64,000 nt of DNA, taken from NCBI GenBank assembly GCA_947258705.1, contig CAMYJA010000002.1, positions 267,880 to 331,879 on the forward strand, in the 5' to 3' direction. Position numbers and translations under genes: made by a program. The notes beneath the pieces were generated by a model. The model was not told the DNA's origin, made no database searches, and saw nothing but the letters and a program-made list of their open reading frames with translations. Shown here piece after piece: positions 1 to 8,999 of this stretch; position 1 is the first letter of the stretch; every line of letters begins with the position of its first letter. This DNA is from an uncultured Hyphomicrobiaceae bacterium (GTDB lineage: Bacteria; Pseudomonadota; Alphaproteobacteria; Rhizobiales; CAMYJA01).

Positions 1-1667
1 CGGCGCGGCACCCGTTTGCGGAGGGTGTGGAGCTGCCGGTCTATGTGGCCAATTTCATACTCATGGGTTACGGCACCGGCGCCATATTCGGCTGTCCGGC
101 CCATGATCAGCGCGATCTCGACTTCGCCCGCAAATACAAGCTCAAAGTGACGCCGGTCGTGCTGCCCGAGGGCGAGGACGCTATGAGCTATGAAATCGGC
201 GACGAGGCCTATACGGGGCCGGGGCGGCTTGCCAATTCCGCTTTTCTCGACGGCATGAGCATCGAGAACGCGAAGAACGAAATCGCAACCCGGATGGAAA
301 ATGCCGGTCGTGGCAAACGCCAGGTGAACTATCGCCTGCGCGACTGGGGCGTGTCGCGGCAACGCTATTGGGGCTGTCCGATCCCGGTCATACATTGCGA
401 GAAATGCGATGTGGTGCCGGTGCCCGTCGAAGACCTTCCGGTCAGGCTTCCCGACGATGTTTCTTTTGACCAGCCCGGCAATCCGCTCGACCGGCACCCG
501 AGCTGGAAAGATGTCGCCTGCCCGAAATGCGGCGGCGCGGCGCGGCGCGAGACGGACACCTGCGACACCTTTGTCGACTCGTCCTGGTATTACGCGCGGT
601 TCTGCTCGCCGCATGCAACTGAGCCGGTCGATCCCGAGGCCGCCCGGTACTGGCTGCCGGTCGATCAATATATCGGCGGCATCGAGCACGCCATTCTGCA
701 CCTTCTCTATTCGCGCTTTTTTACCCGCGCCATGCAGGCCACCGGCCATATCGACCTCAAGGAGCCGTTCGCCGGTCTTTTCACCCAGGGCATGGTCAAT
801 CATGAAACCTACAAGGGTGCGGACGGTGCCTGGCTCAGCCCGAATGAGGTGCGTATCGAGGGCGAAGGCGCCCAACGGCGCGCCACGCATGTGGACAGCG
901 GCGCGGCGGTTGAAATCGGCCATGTCGAGAAAATGTCGAAATCAAAGTTCAACACCGTCGATCCATCGGATATTCTCGGCCATTACGGCGCCGATACCGC
1001 GCGCTGGTTCATGCTCTCCGACAGCCCGCCCGAACGGGACGTGCAGTGGACGGAAAGCGGCATTGAAGGAGCATGGCGGTTCCAGCAGCGGATTTGGCGG
1101 CTGATCCACGATATTCTCGAAAAAACGGGCGGGCGCGGCGCATTGGGCCAAAAAGAGCCCGAAAACATGGGTAAAGTGGCTCTGGACATTCACCGGGCCG
1201 CCCAAAAGGCGCTGCATCAGGTGTCTGAAAACATTGAAAATTTGCGTTTCAACCGCGCCGTTGCGCATATATACGAGTTCACCAATATGCTCGGATCAGT
1301 GATAAGCGAAACCGATGACGGGCTTGATTGGGCGCTCAGGGAAGGCGCCGAGTTTCTCGTTCAAATGCTCGGTCCGATGATGCCGCACCTGGCGGAAGAG
1401 TGCTGGGAGAGGCTTGGATACAACACTTTACTGGCAGAACAGCCCTGGCCGGCGGTAAATAAGGCTTTGCTCGTTGACGAAACAATCAAGATTGCCGTAC
1501 AGGTTAATGGTAAAAGACGTGACGAGCTTGAAATTGCCAGAGATGCAGCCAAAGAAGATATTGAGGCTGCGGCGTTGAAACTCGATAATGTCGTACGGGC
1601 ACTGGAAGGGCGCACAATCAAGAAAGTGATTGTCGTGCCGCAGAGGATCGTCAATGTTGTTGCGTAA
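1..1667 (+). CDS. leuS: Leucyl-tRNA synthetase, C-terminal two thirds (5' end outside window)
   Basis: Charges tRNA-Leu with leucine in the cytoplasm. The reading frame is open from the window edge (first full codon at base 3), giving 554 residues of a protein that is usually about 860. The editing-domain motif [15 protein letters not shown] lies near the start. The class I catalytic signature KMSKSK falls around base 930, in [12 protein letters not shown]. The anticodon-binding and C-terminal domains follow, ending in [12 protein letters not shown]. lptE starts 14 bases before this stop, so the two are probably co-transcribed in the common leuS-lptE-holA order. Confidence 0.97.
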   Translation, partial: ARHPFAEGVELPVYVANFILMGYGTGAIFGCPAHDQRDLDFARKYKLKVTPVVLPEGEDAMSYEIGDEAYTGPGRLANSAFLDGMSIENAKNEIATRMENAGRGKRQVNYRLRDWGVSRQRYWGCPIPVIHCEKCDVVPVPVEDLPVRLPDDVSFDQPGNPLDRHPSWKDVACPKCGGAARRETDTCDTFVDSSWYYARFCSPHATEPVDPEAARYWLPVDQYIGGIEHAILHLLYSRFFTRAMQATGHIDLKEPFAGLFTQGMVNHETYKGADGAWLSPNEVRIEGEGAQRRATHVDSGAAVEIGHVEKMSKSKFNTVDPSDILGHYGADTARWFMLSDSPPERDVQWTESGIEGAWRFQQRIWRLIHDILEKTGGRGALGQKEPENMGKVALDIHRAAQKALHQVSENIENLRFNRAVAHIYEFTNMLGSVISETDDGLDWALREGAEFLVQMLGPMMPHLAEECWERLGYNTLLAEQPWPAVNKALLVDETIKIAVQVNGKRRDELEIARDAAKEDIEAAALKLDNVVRALEGRTIKKVIVVPQRIVNVVA

Positions 1668-2214
1668 CGGACATCGCCGATTTTGGCAGGCGCCCCGCCT
1701 CACCCGGGTGGGTGTGGTTCTGGCGCTTCTGATGAGCACGTCCTTGCTGAGCGCATGCGGTGGCAATGGCTTTCAGCCTCTCTACGGACCGACTTCCAAT
1801 GGCAGCACTGTACAGGATGAGCTGGCTGCGATCGACATCATCCCCATTCCGGGCCGCGTCGGTCAGGTTCTTCGCAACGAACTTATCTTCAAGACCACGG
1901 GCGGCGATCACGCGCGGGCGTCAGAATACAGGCTTGAAATCGCGGTGCGCGAATCCGTGGCAACCCAGCTCGTACAACGGGACGCCGATGCGCAGGGCGG
2001 CACATTCGCCCTCGACGCCAAGTTCAAACTCATCCGCATCTCCGATGAGGCGGTTGTGCTTGAAGGCAATGATCATACACGCGCGGCCTATCAGCGGTTC
2101 AACGAGATTCTCTCCAATGTGCGCGCGCGCCGGGACGCGGAAAACCGGGCAGCGAAACATATGGCCGATTCACTGAGAACCCGGCTGGCCGCCTACCTTG
2201 CAAGCGCAGCCTGA
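1654..2214 (+). CDS. lptE: LPS-assembly lipoprotein LptE
   Basis: Predicted outer-membrane lipoprotein that plugs LptD in lipopolysaccharide export. The ATG at 1654 is preferred because it gives a compact N-terminus; a TTG at 1630 in the same frame is possible. A hydrophobic signal segment ends in the lipobox LLSAC, followed by [10 protein letters not shown], which is typical of alphaproteobacterial LptE. The protein has 186 residues, a normal length. Its start overlaps the leuS stop and holA follows 28 bases downstream, both supporting a three-gene operon. Confidence 0.85.
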   Translation: MLLRNGHRRFWQAPRLTRVGVVLALLMSTSLLSACGGNGFQPLYGPTSNGSTVQDELAAIDIIPIPGRVGQVLRNELIFKTTGGDHARASEYRLEIAVRESVATQLVQRDADAQGGTFALDAKFKLIRISDEAVVLEGNDHTRAAYQRFNEILSNVRARRDAENRAAKHMADSLRTRLAAYLASAA

Positions 2215-2242
2215 CACTCCCTTTTACCGGATGGTCGATTAG

Positions 2243-3265
2243 ATGGTCGCAATCAAAGCGCATCAGGCCGGAAATTTCCTGAAAAAATTAGATCCCCGCT
2301 ACAAGGCGCTGCTTTTCTACGGCTCCGATGCCGGGCTGATTTCCGAGCGTGCGCGCGATGCCGTGCGCTTCGCCATGGGCACGGATGGCGAGGCGGGCGA
2401 GACGATCCGCCTTCATGACGAGGATATCTCGGCCGATCCGGACCGTCTTGCGGTCGAGCTTCAGACCATACCGATGTTCGGCGGACGTAAAATCGTGCAC
2501 GCCAGCATGGGGCGGCGGATGGCTGCTTCTCTGGCGGACGCGCTTTCAGAGCCCGAGCACCTTGAAAGCTTCCTTGTGGTCGAGGCCGGCAATCTCAAGC
2601 CATCGGACAAGATTCGCAAGATTTTCGAGGGCGCCGCATCGACGGCGGCAATCGCGTGTTTCGCCGACGATGCGCGGGATCTCGCCTCGGTGGCCCTTGA
2701 GGTTCTCGGAGCGCGCGGCATCAGCATTTCCAAAGACGTTCAGGACTATCTGGTCGCGCGGCTGGGCAGCGACCGGGCGCTATCGCGTCAGGAGATCGAG
2801 AAACTCGCCCTTTATGCGGACGGTCAGGCCGAGGTCACGATCGAAGACGTGGATGCCATCGTCGGCGACGCATCCGAGCAGGCGCTCGACAAGGTCGCGA
2901 TTGCGGCCGCGCTCGGTCAGGCGGGCCGCGCCGTGCGCGAGTTCGACCGCTCTGTTGCCGCGGGCCTCGCGCCCCAGGCCATCGCGCTTGGCGTGCAGCG
3001 GCATTTCATGCGGCTTTACCGAATCCAGCTCGCCCTTGGAGAAAAAGGCTCGCTCAAGGCGGCTTTTAAAATGGCGCGGCCGCCGGTGCATTTCAAACTC
3101 GAGGGCTCGTTTACGCAACAATGCAAGAACTGGCCGCTGGCCCGGCTCGCGCGGGCCAACACGCTCATCCAGGCCGCCATCAAGCGGGCGCGGACCACCC
3201 CTCAGACGGAACGCATTGTTTCCGAGCGGCTGCTCATCGAGCTGGCGCGCATGGTGGCGCGTTGA
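2243..3265 (+). CDS. holA: DNA polymerase III delta subunit
   Basis: Clamp-loader delta subunit that opens the sliding clamp. The protein has 340 residues and begins MVAIKAHQAGNFLKK, followed by LLFYGSDAGLISERA, the conserved HolA start of the degenerate AAA+ fold. Alpha-helical lid and collar regions make up the C-terminal half, which ends in SERLLIELARMVAR. It follows lptE by 28 bases and appears complete and unremarkable. Confidence 0.93.
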   Translation: MVAIKAHQAGNFLKKLDPRYKALLFYGSDAGLISERARDAVRFAMGTDGEAGETIRLHDEDISADPDRLAVELQTIPMFGGRKIVHASMGRRMAASLADALSEPEHLESFLVVEAGNLKPSDKIRKIFEGAASTAAIACFADDARDLASVALEVLGARGISISKDVQDYLVARLGSDRALSRQEIEKLALYADGQAEVTIEDVDAIVGDASEQALDKVAIAAALGQAGRAVREFDRSVAAGLAPQAIALGVQRHFMRLYRIQLALGEKGSLKAAFKMARPPVHFKLEGSFTQQCKNWPLARLARANTLIQAAIKRARTTPQTERIVSERLLIELARMVAR

Positions 3266-3335
3266 AATCAACTCATAGCATGTTAATTGTATACACCTCT
3301 GATCTGGGCCACAGCCAAAGCAACTATACCGATTT

Positions 3336-3458
3336 GCCCACGCAGGTGGGTATCCAAGCAACCCTCAAATGGCGGGACGCTTGTGTGTCAAACGCGCAGA
3401 ACAACAATTGATTCCAAGCGCCTGCCGATGGTTGCTTAGGCACCCGCCTACGCGGGTG
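3336..3458. repeat. Inverted-repeat element in the holA-VOC spacer
   Basis: The 276-base spacer after holA holds no convincing gene. It contains two inverted arms of about 28 bases. The left arm (3336-3363) ends TATCCAAGCAACC and the right arm (3430-3458) starts GGTTGCTTAGGCACC. Each arm contains its own smaller hairpin (CCCACGCAGGTGGG on the left, CACCCGCCTACGCGGGTG on the right). Paired hairpins around a short spacer resemble REP/BIME or a tiny MITE; no transposase is present. Confidence 0.55.
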
Positions 3459-3541
3459 AGACGAAAATGTGTTAGCTGATCTGGTACGAATAATTGGGGC
3501 GTTGGGGACAAGTGTAAAGTTTTTCAAGGGAGATCGACTAG

Positions 3542-3898
3542 ATGGCCGACAAGCACCAGGACAGGACCATCGATTATATAGAGTTCAATGTCAGCGACAT
3601 TACCCGCTCCAAGGAATTTTACGGCTCGGCCTTCGGATGGACGTTCACCGATTACGGCCCGGATTATTGCGAATTTTCGGATGGCCGGATGAAGGGCGGC
3701 TTCGCGGCGGGCGGCGCGGTCGAAACCGGCGGACCGCTCATTGTCCTTTATGGCGAGGACCTCGCGGCCACGCAGACGCGGATCGAGGAAGCAGGCGGCA
3801 GGATCGTCAAACCGATATTCGAATTTCCCGGCGGCCGGCGCTTTCACTTCACCGATCCAGATGGCCATGAGCTCGCGGTGTGGAGCGAGAATGACTAG
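3542..3898 (+). CDS. VOC-fold (glyoxalase/bleomycin-resistance-like) protein
   Basis: Small 118-residue protein of the vicinal-oxygen-chelate superfamily. It opens with DYIEFNVSDITRSKEFYG and closes with FHFTDPDGHELAVWSEND, the paired beta-alpha-beta modules of the fold. The central GGAVETGGPLIVLYGEDL fits the subgroup annotated only as VOC family protein. The substrate cannot be told from sequence. An RBS-like GGGAG lies upstream of the ATG. The stop codon TAG is the first element of a palindromic repeat array. Confidence 0.85.
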   Translation: MADKHQDRTIDYIEFNVSDITRSKEFYGSAFGWTFTDYGPDYCEFSDGRMKGGFAAGGAVETGGPLIVLYGEDLAATQTRIEEAGGRIVKPIFEFPGGRRFHFTDPDGHELAVWSEND

Positions 3899-3944
3899 TC
3901 ATTTGTGACTAGTCACATGTGATTAGTCACATTGACTAGTCAAT
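3892..3944. repeat. Palindromic CTAG tandem array starting in the VOC stop codon
   Basis: Four successive units of about 14 bases each centre on ACTAGT or ATTAGT. TGTGACTAGTCACA at 3904-3917 and ATTGACTAGTCAAT at 3931-3944 are both perfect 14-base palindromes. The outer bases differ between units but remain complementary within each unit. The first unit includes the GACTAG that ends the upstream gene. Confidence 0.85.
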
Positions 3945-3984
3945 GAGGCGGGGTTCGGGGATCACATCCAGTCCCCCTACTCCG

Positions 3985-4115
3985 TCATGGCCGCGGAGGC
4001 GGCCATCCATTTCACCTCGCTAAAAGAGTGGCGTACCGGAAGTTTCTATACCGGTCACCAAGACGATGGCCGGATGGATTCCTGGCATCTGGATGCCCTG
4101 CGCAGGAATGACGTG
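3985..4115. repeat. REP-like paired hairpins downstream of parB
   Basis: This part of the 278-base spacer between the VOC gene and parB contains GGCCGCGGAGGCGGCC and, further right, GGATTCCTGGCATCTGGATG followed by CCCTGCGCAGGAATGACG. The second hairpin type is a common dispersed intergenic repeat in proteobacterial genomes. No gene is visible here. The right part of the spacer (4116-4176) shows nothing. Confidence 0.5.
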
Positions 4116-4176
4116 TGAGACAGGCAATCGCGGGCAGCATTCCGTTGCCGGCTTATTCAGGTTGAACAGTATTTTG

Positions 4177-5058
4177 CTACCCGCCCGTCAGGCGCTTCTT
4201 GAGATAATCGAGCTGGTCGAAATTGCCGTATTTGATCATGAGATAACCGCTTTCGCCGGAGCCCGGTTTGATTTCCGCCTGCAGGCCGAGGGCGTCGGTC
4301 ACCTCGCGCTCGAAAGCGCGGGTGTCGGCATCCTTTTTCGGGCCTTTGCGTTTCGCCGTGGATACGTTTTTGGTATCGCGGGCCTGCACCATCGCCTCGA
4401 CATCGCGCACGCTCAGGCCTTTTTCGACAATATTCCGGGCTATGGCTTCGGCGTCGGCGCGGCCGATGAGGGGCCGCGCGTGCCCCGCGCTCAAGCGGCC
4501 TTCACGGATAAAGACCTGCACGGGTTCGGGCAGTTTCAAAAGGCGCAATGTGTTGGCCAAATGGCTGCGGCTCTTGCCGATGGTCTGAGCCAGATCCTCC
4601 TGGGTGTACTCATAACGGTCGACCAGTTCCTGATAGCCGAGCGCCTCTTCGAGCGGGTTGAGGTCGGCGCGCTGGACGTTTTCGATAATCGCCAGCTCCA
4701 GAACTTCGCGGTCGTCGAGATCCCGGACAATGACCGGAATGCGCAGGACGCCCGCTTTCTGGGCCGCGCGCCAGCGGCGTTCGCCCGCGACGATTTCATA
4801 ATCGGACGGCAGGCCCTTGACGGGCCGCACGATAAGCGGCTGGACCAGCCCTTTTTCATGAATGGAATTGGCCAGCTCTTCGAGATCGTCCTCGCGAAAT
4901 GTCTGGCGCGGATTGAGCGCGCTCGGCCGCACCTGCTCGACCGCGACCACGCGCTGCTCTCCTTCAAGGGGGAGTTTTTGCGTCGTGTTGGCCGGTTCGC
5001 CGATCAATGATGCAAGGCCGCGTCCGAGCCTCGCGTTTTTCTGTGCTGCTGATGCCAT
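4177..5058 (-). CDS. parB: Chromosome partitioning protein ParB
   Basis: CTP-dependent DNA clamp that loads at parS and recruits ParA for origin segregation. The protein has 293 residues. The ParB/Srx CTPase domain has GERRWRAAQKAG, and the region EDLAQTIGKSRSHLANTL is the helix-turn-helix that reads parS. GHARPLIG follows, and the C-terminal dimerisation domain ends in DQLDYLKKRLTGG. It lies downstream of parA on the same strand. Three parS sites lie 1.7 to 5.6 kb upstream, so this is the chromosomal system. Confidence 0.97.
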   Translation of the reverse strand: MASAAQKNARLGRGLASLIGEPANTTQKLPLEGEQRVVAVEQVRPSALNPRQTFREDDLEELANSIHEKGLVQPLIVRPVKGLPSDYEIVAGERRWRAAQKAGVLRIPVIVRDLDDREVLELAIIENVQRADLNPLEEALGYQELVDRYEYTQEDLAQTIGKSRSHLANTLRLLKLPEPVQVFIREGRLSAGHARPLIGRADAEAIARNIVEKGLSVRDVEAMVQARDTKNVSTAKRKGPKKDADTRAFEREVTDALGLQAEIKPGSGESGYLMIKYGNFDQLDYLKKRLTGG

Positions 5059-5061
5059 TTT

Positions 5062-5118
5062 TTCCCTCTCGTTTCCCTCTCGAAATTATCCGCGAAACCA
5101 TTCGATCGAAATTATCCG
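5062..5118. repeat. Short direct repeats in the parA-parB spacer
   Basis: The 105-base spacer contains two copies of TTTCCCTCTCG, spaced by 11 bases, and two copies of CGAAATTATCCG, spaced by 26 bases. The function is unknown. They lie just upstream of parB and could affect its translation or simply reflect slippage. Confidence 0.5.
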
Positions 5119-5163
5119 AATTTTGTTTTTAAGCCCCTGCCCGTCCGTACCGTTTTGATCCGG

Positions 5164-5991
5164 CTATGCCGCGCGCAACTCGCGTTCGCGGTCGATGACC
5201 TCGGACGCCAGCTTGATATAGGCCTTCGATCCCGGACACTCGAGATCGTAAAGCAGGATCGGCTTGCCATGAGACGGCGCCTCCGCCACGCGGATATTAC
5301 GCGGGATGGATGTCTCGTAGACCTTCGGCCCGAAGAAGTTCTTCACCTCATCGGCGACCTCATTTGAAAAATTGGTGCGGCTGTCATGCATGGTCAGCAC
5401 GACGCCGTGGATTTCGAGCGCCGGGTTCAGGGTCGAGCGCACGCCCTCGATGGTGGCGCGCAATTGGGAAATGCCTTCAAGCGCGTAAAATTCGCACTGC
5501 ACCGGGACCAGAACCGAATTGGCCGCGACCATGGCGTTAACAGTCAGTGTGCTGAGGGATGGCGGGCAGTCGATCAATATGTAGGTAAAGGGCGGGATGT
5601 CCGGATGATTGCGCTGTCCTGCGATCAAAGCCATAACGGCATCGCGCATTCGGAAATTGCGGTTCTGCGCCGACAGGATCTCCGCCTCGAGACCGACGAG
5701 ATCGGAATTCGCGGGGACAATGAAAAGATTGGCGACGGCCGTCGGCAGGGCCGCCTGGGCGAGGCTGGCGCGGCTCGTCAATATGTCATAGGTGGTGATG
5801 GTCCGCTCCTGGTCGCTGATGCCAACACCGGTGCTGGCATTGCCCTGCGGATCCATGTCGATAATGAGCACGCGCTCGCCGATGGCCGCCAGCGCGGTGC
5901 CGAGATTGATGGTTGTCGTCGTCTTGCCAACGCCGCCTTTTTGATTGGCGATTGCCAGAACGCGGATATCGTCTTCGATCTGCGAGGTCAT
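5164..5991 (-). CDS. parA: Chromosome partitioning ATPase ParA
   Basis: Deviant-Walker ATPase that forms a nucleoid-bound gradient pulling ParB-parS complexes. The protein has 275 residues. The Walker A motif is KGGVGKTTT near residue 18, and the switch region LIDCPPSLSTLTVNAM is conserved. The first 10 residues (MTSQIEDDIR) are a short leader before the core VLAIANQKGG. The gene sits between rsmG and parB in the usual alphaproteobacterial order. Confidence 0.97.
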   Translation of the reverse strand: MTSQIEDDIRVLAIANQKGGVGKTTTTINLGTALAAIGERVLIIDMDPQGNASTGVGISDQERTITTYDILTSRASLAQAALPTAVANLFIVPANSDLVGLEAEILSAQNRNFRMRDAVMALIAGQRNHPDIPPFTYILIDCPPSLSTLTVNAMVAANSVLVPVQCEFYALEGISQLRATIEGVRSTLNPALEIHGVVLTMHDSRTNFSNEVADEVKNFFGPKVYETSIPRNIRVAEAPSHGKPILLYDLECPGSKAYIKLASEVIDRERELRAA

Positions 5992-6100
5992 TGCCTTCGC
6001 TCCCTCTTGTGGAACCGTGAATGCGGCCCCGTTAATACAACCCCCCGTATATGTACTCCCGTTAATACGGCTCCGTCACAGACGCCGGACGAGACGGGTA

Positions 6101-6175
6101 TCAAATCCCGGTATTCAAATTCCAGAATCTAAATACGAGAATCTAAATTCCAGAATCTAAATTCCAGATTTCGAC
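6101..6175. repeat. 14-nt tandem array overlapping the rsmG stop codon
   Basis: Read on the minus strand, units of about 14 bases of the form ATTCTGGAATTTAG recur (variants ATTCTCGTATTTAG, ATTCTGGAATTTG, AATACCGGGATTTG). The last codons and TAG stop of rsmG are themselves one to two units of this array, and the remaining units run into the parA leader. A second small repeat, CCCGTTAATAC, occurs twice near 6028-6070. Confidence 0.75.
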
Positions 6176-6835
6176 GATCCGTCCCTCGGCGTCCGTTCTG
6201 CTCGGATGCAGCCGGGAGCTGAATTGCCAGTGCTCGGCTGCCGCCGCCAATTCGCTCTTCGCTTCGCGCCCCTTGAGAAAGAGCGCTCTTGTATTATTCG
6301 CGAAAAACGGGACGGCATAGTCCAGAAGCCTGTCCAGGGGACTGAGCGCACGCGCCGTAACAACGTCTACCTTACCGACTGTAGGCTTCTCGCCGAGAGT
6401 TTCAATTCGCGCCTCGATGATTTCCACAGAGGTCCCGGTTTCGCGTGCTACCTGGCGGAGGAAAGCGCATTTTTTACCATTACTTTCAACAAGTTGGATG
6501 GATCTCTCATTTTCACCCTCAAGCATGATTGCGATCACCATTCCCGGAAATCCGGCGCCCGAGCCGAGATCGAGCCAGTTTCGCGAATCAGTTGCATAGG
6601 CAAGAACTTGCGCGGAATCGGCGAAATGGCGCTGCCAGATATGACCGATTGTGGAGGGCGAGACGAGATTGATGGCGCGCTGCCAGGCACGCAGGCGATC
6701 GGCATAGATCTCCAGCCGGTCGCATGTTTCACGTGAAACCCCGAAGGCACGCGCAAAATCCTCCGGCCCGTGCACGCTGACAAGATCCTGTCCGCCATTG
6801 CCGTCGGGGCCCGGGGCTTGCGTCTCTGCCGTCAT
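6143..6835 (-). CDS. rsmG: 16S rRNA (guanine-N7)-methyltransferase RsmG (GidB)
   Basis: Methylates G527 of 16S rRNA using S-adenosylmethionine. The protein has 230 residues, slightly longer than usual. The SAM-binding motif is [13 protein letters not shown]. The C-terminus EIWNLDSGI is encoded by the 14-nt tandem array, so the last few residues look repeat-derived. The start overlaps the mnmG stop by 4 bases, indicating coupling. A parS site lies inside the coding region at 6725-6740. Confidence 0.95.
   Translation of the reverse strand: MTAETQAPGPDGNGGQDLVSVHGPEDFARAFGVSRETCDRLEIYADRLRAWQRAINLVSPSTIGHIWQRHFADSAQVLAYATDSRNWLDLGSGAGFPGMVIAIMLEGENERSIQLVESNGKKCAFLRQVARETGTSVEIIEARIETLGEKPTVGKVDVVTARALSPLDRLLDYAVPFFANNTRALFLKGREAKSELAAAAEHWQFSSRLHPSRTDAEGRIVEIWNLDSGI
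6725..6740. promoter_or_regulatory. parS site 1 (inside rsmG)
   Basis: The sequence TGTTTCACGTGAAACC matches the ParB-binding consensus TGTTTCACGTGAAACA at 15 of 16 positions. It lies within rsmG, about 1.7 kb upstream of the parB start. Confidence 0.93.
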
Positions 6836-8742
6836 GCGGAGCGGGCCCGGTCCGGCCTGTTTCCGGCCTTTTTTATGTAAAGCAGGATCAGCATCAGCGC
6901 GGCCGGCGTGATGCCGTCGATACGCGATGCCTGGCCCAGGGTGGACGGCCGGTGATTTTCCAGTTTCTGGCAGACTTCGTTCGAAAGGCCGGAAATGGCG
7001 CGATAATCGAATCCTTGCGGAATCGCGATGTTTTCGTCGCGTCTGAACGCCCTGATGTCCGCATCCTGGCGTTCGAGATAGACCGAATAGCGGGCATCCG
7101 TTTCAATCTGCCTTTGGTGTCCGGCATCGATACCGCTCAACTCCGGCCAGAGCTCTAATATCGAAGCGAAACTTATTTCGGGGTAAGACAGGAGCTCAAA
7201 GGCCGAGCGGCGGCGGCCGTCAAGATTGATCTTGATGCCTGATTTGCGCGCCTCGCTGGGGGTGATGGTGCGGGCCTCCAGCATTTCGGTGGCTGCCTCG
7301 ATGGCGAACCGCTTGTCCTCAAAGCGGCGCGCACGGCCGGCCCCGATGCAGCCCAGCTTCAGGCCCAGGGGTGTCAGGCGCTGATCGGCATTGTCCGCGC
7401 GCAGGCGCAGGCGGTATTCGGCGCGGGACGTGAACATGCGGTAGGGCTCGGTAACGCCGCGAGTGACGAGATCGTCGATCATCACGCCGAGATAGCCATC
7501 GATGCGGCTGACGGTAAATCCCGCGTCATTGCCCGACGCATGGAGCGCTGCGTTAATACCGGCGATCAGGCCTTGCGCGCCCGCTTCCTCATAACCCGTC
7601 GTGCCGTTGATCTGACCAGCCAGGAAAAGCGCGGCGACCTTCTTCAGCTCCAGCGTCGGTGTCAATTCGCGCGGATCGACATAATCATATTCAATGGCAT
7701 AGCCATGGCGGATGATGCGCGCCTGTTCCAGACCCGGAATGGTTTTCAGGAACGCCTCCTGGACCTCCTCGGAGAGCGAGGTGGATATGCCGTTGGGATA
7801 GATCGTCCGGTCGTCAAGACCTTCGGGCTCGAGGAATATCTGATGCGAGGGCCGGTCCTCGAATCGCACAACCTTGTCCTCGATGGACGGGCAATAGCGC
7901 GGGCCCGTGCTTTCGATCTGGCCCGAATAAATCGGCGCCTCATGTAGATTGTCCCTGATCAGCGCATGTGTGTCCGGGGTCGTGTGGGTAATATGACAGT
8001 TCACCTGCGGCACCTTGATCGCTTCCGTCATGAAGGAAAAGGGCTGTGGCGGCGTGTCACCGGCCTGGGCCTGCAAACCGTCCCATTTGACGGTCGTTCC
8101 GTCGAGACGCGGCGGCGTACCGGTTTTCAGGCGGCCCATATTGAGGCCGAGCCCGTACAGGCGTCTGGAAAGACCGATGGAGGGCGCCTCGCCAACGCGT
8201 CCCGCCGGGATCTTCCTGGGGCCCAGGTGGATGAGGCCATTCAGGAACGTGCCCGTGGTGATGACCACGGCGCCGGCCCGGTAGGTCATTCCGTCCTTCG
8301 TCACGACGCCGGCGACGCGGTTATCCGCAACGCACAGGTCTTCCGCCTCGGCCTCGATGATTTCGAGGTTCTCCATATCGGCTATTGCCCGCTGCATGGC
8401 CGTGCGGTAAAGGCTGCGGTCGATCTGCGCGCGCGGTCCCTGGACGGCCGGTCCCTTGGACCTGTTCAGCAGGCGAAACTGGATCCCCGCCTCATCCGCC
8501 ATGCGGCCCATCAGGCCATCGAGAGCGTCGATCTCGCGCACCAGATGCCCCTTGCCCAGGCCGCCAATGGCCGGATTGCAGGACATTTCGCCGATGGTCG
8601 CGAAACGATGGGTGATGAGGGCCGTTCTGGCGCCCATGCGCGCCGCCGCCGCCGCCGCCTCGGCACCAGCGTGGCCGCCACCGATGACGATCACGTCATA
8701 GACGCTAGCGTCATGGCTGTCGTTTTCTCGATCTGAGGTCAT
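6832..8742 (-). CDS. mnmG: tRNA uridine-5-carboxymethylaminomethyl modification enzyme MnmG (GidA)
   Basis: FAD enzyme that works with MnmE to install cmnm5 on U34 of several tRNAs. The protein has 636 residues, the usual size. The N-terminal dinucleotide motif [12 protein letters not shown] is followed by [20 protein letters not shown], and the C-terminal helical domain binds MnmE. The gene overlaps rsmG by 4 bases. Upstream is a spacer with a GGAATC array and a perfect parS. Confidence 0.97.
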   Translation of the reverse strand: MTSDRENDSHDASVYDVIVIGGGHAGAEAAAAAARMGARTALITHRFATIGEMSCNPAIGGLGKGHLVREIDALDGLMGRMADEAGIQFRLLNRSKGPAVQGPRAQIDRSLYRTAMQRAIADMENLEIIEAEAEDLCVADNRVAGVVTKDGMTYRAGAVVITTGTFLNGLIHLGPRKIPAGRVGEAPSIGLSRRLYGLGLNMGRLKTGTPPRLDGTTVKWDGLQAQAGDTPPQPFSFMTEAIKVPQVNCHITHTTPDTHALIRDNLHEAPIYSGQIESTGPRYCPSIEDKVVRFEDRPSHQIFLEPEGLDDRTIYPNGISTSLSEEVQEAFLKTIPGLEQARIIRHGYAIEYDYVDPRELTPTLELKKVAALFLAGQINGTTGYEEAGAQGLIAGINAALHASGNDAGFTVSRIDGYLGVMIDDLVTRGVTEPYRMFTSRAEYRLRLRADNADQRLTPLGLKLGCIGAGRARRFEDKRFAIEAATEMLEARTITPSEARKSGIKINLDGRRRSAFELLSYPEISFASILELWPELSGIDAGHQRQIETDARYSVYLERQDADIRAFRRDENIAIPQGFDYRAISGLSNEVCQKLENHRPSTLGQASRIDGITPAALMLILLYIKKAGNRPDRARSA

Positions 8743-8838
8743 GGAGATTATCTTATGTTTCGTGAAGCGGGACAGTAGCTGATCCGGGAGACCGGGTCAA
8801 AAGCCTTTCTTGCCGGCGCGTCACGGAGCAGATCATGC

Positions 8839-8955
8839 CAAATTCCCAATTGGAAGATTCAGGAATCCCTTAATTCGTTTTAGGAATCCCCCTCCACTCT
8901 TTAGGAATCATCCTCCCTCAACCTCCCTCATATAGGAATCCCAGGCATTCCCATC
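8839..8955. repeat. GGAATC repeat array beside parS 2
   Basis: The spacer between mnmE and mnmG contains AATTCCCAATTGGAAGATTC, then repeated AGGAATC blocks separated by CT-rich linkers. The same opening and the same blocks recur at 10549-10680, and in both places the array leads into a parS site. No open reading frame of interest is present. Confidence 0.7.
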
Positions 8956-8969
8956 AATCAGGATCTGCG

Positions 8970-8985
8970 TGTTTCACGTGAAACA
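8970..8985. promoter_or_regulatory. parS site 2 (perfect)
   Basis: TGTTTCACGTGAAACA is an exact match to the canonical 16-base parS palindrome. It lies in the mnmE-mnmG spacer, 15 bases beyond the mnmE stop. Confidence 0.96.
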
Positions 8986-8999
8986 TCGAATCTTTTGAA

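Noticed and set aside
4066..5010. A 314-codon open frame antisense to parB
   Set aside because: It overlaps a clear ParB with all motifs and has no domain of its own.
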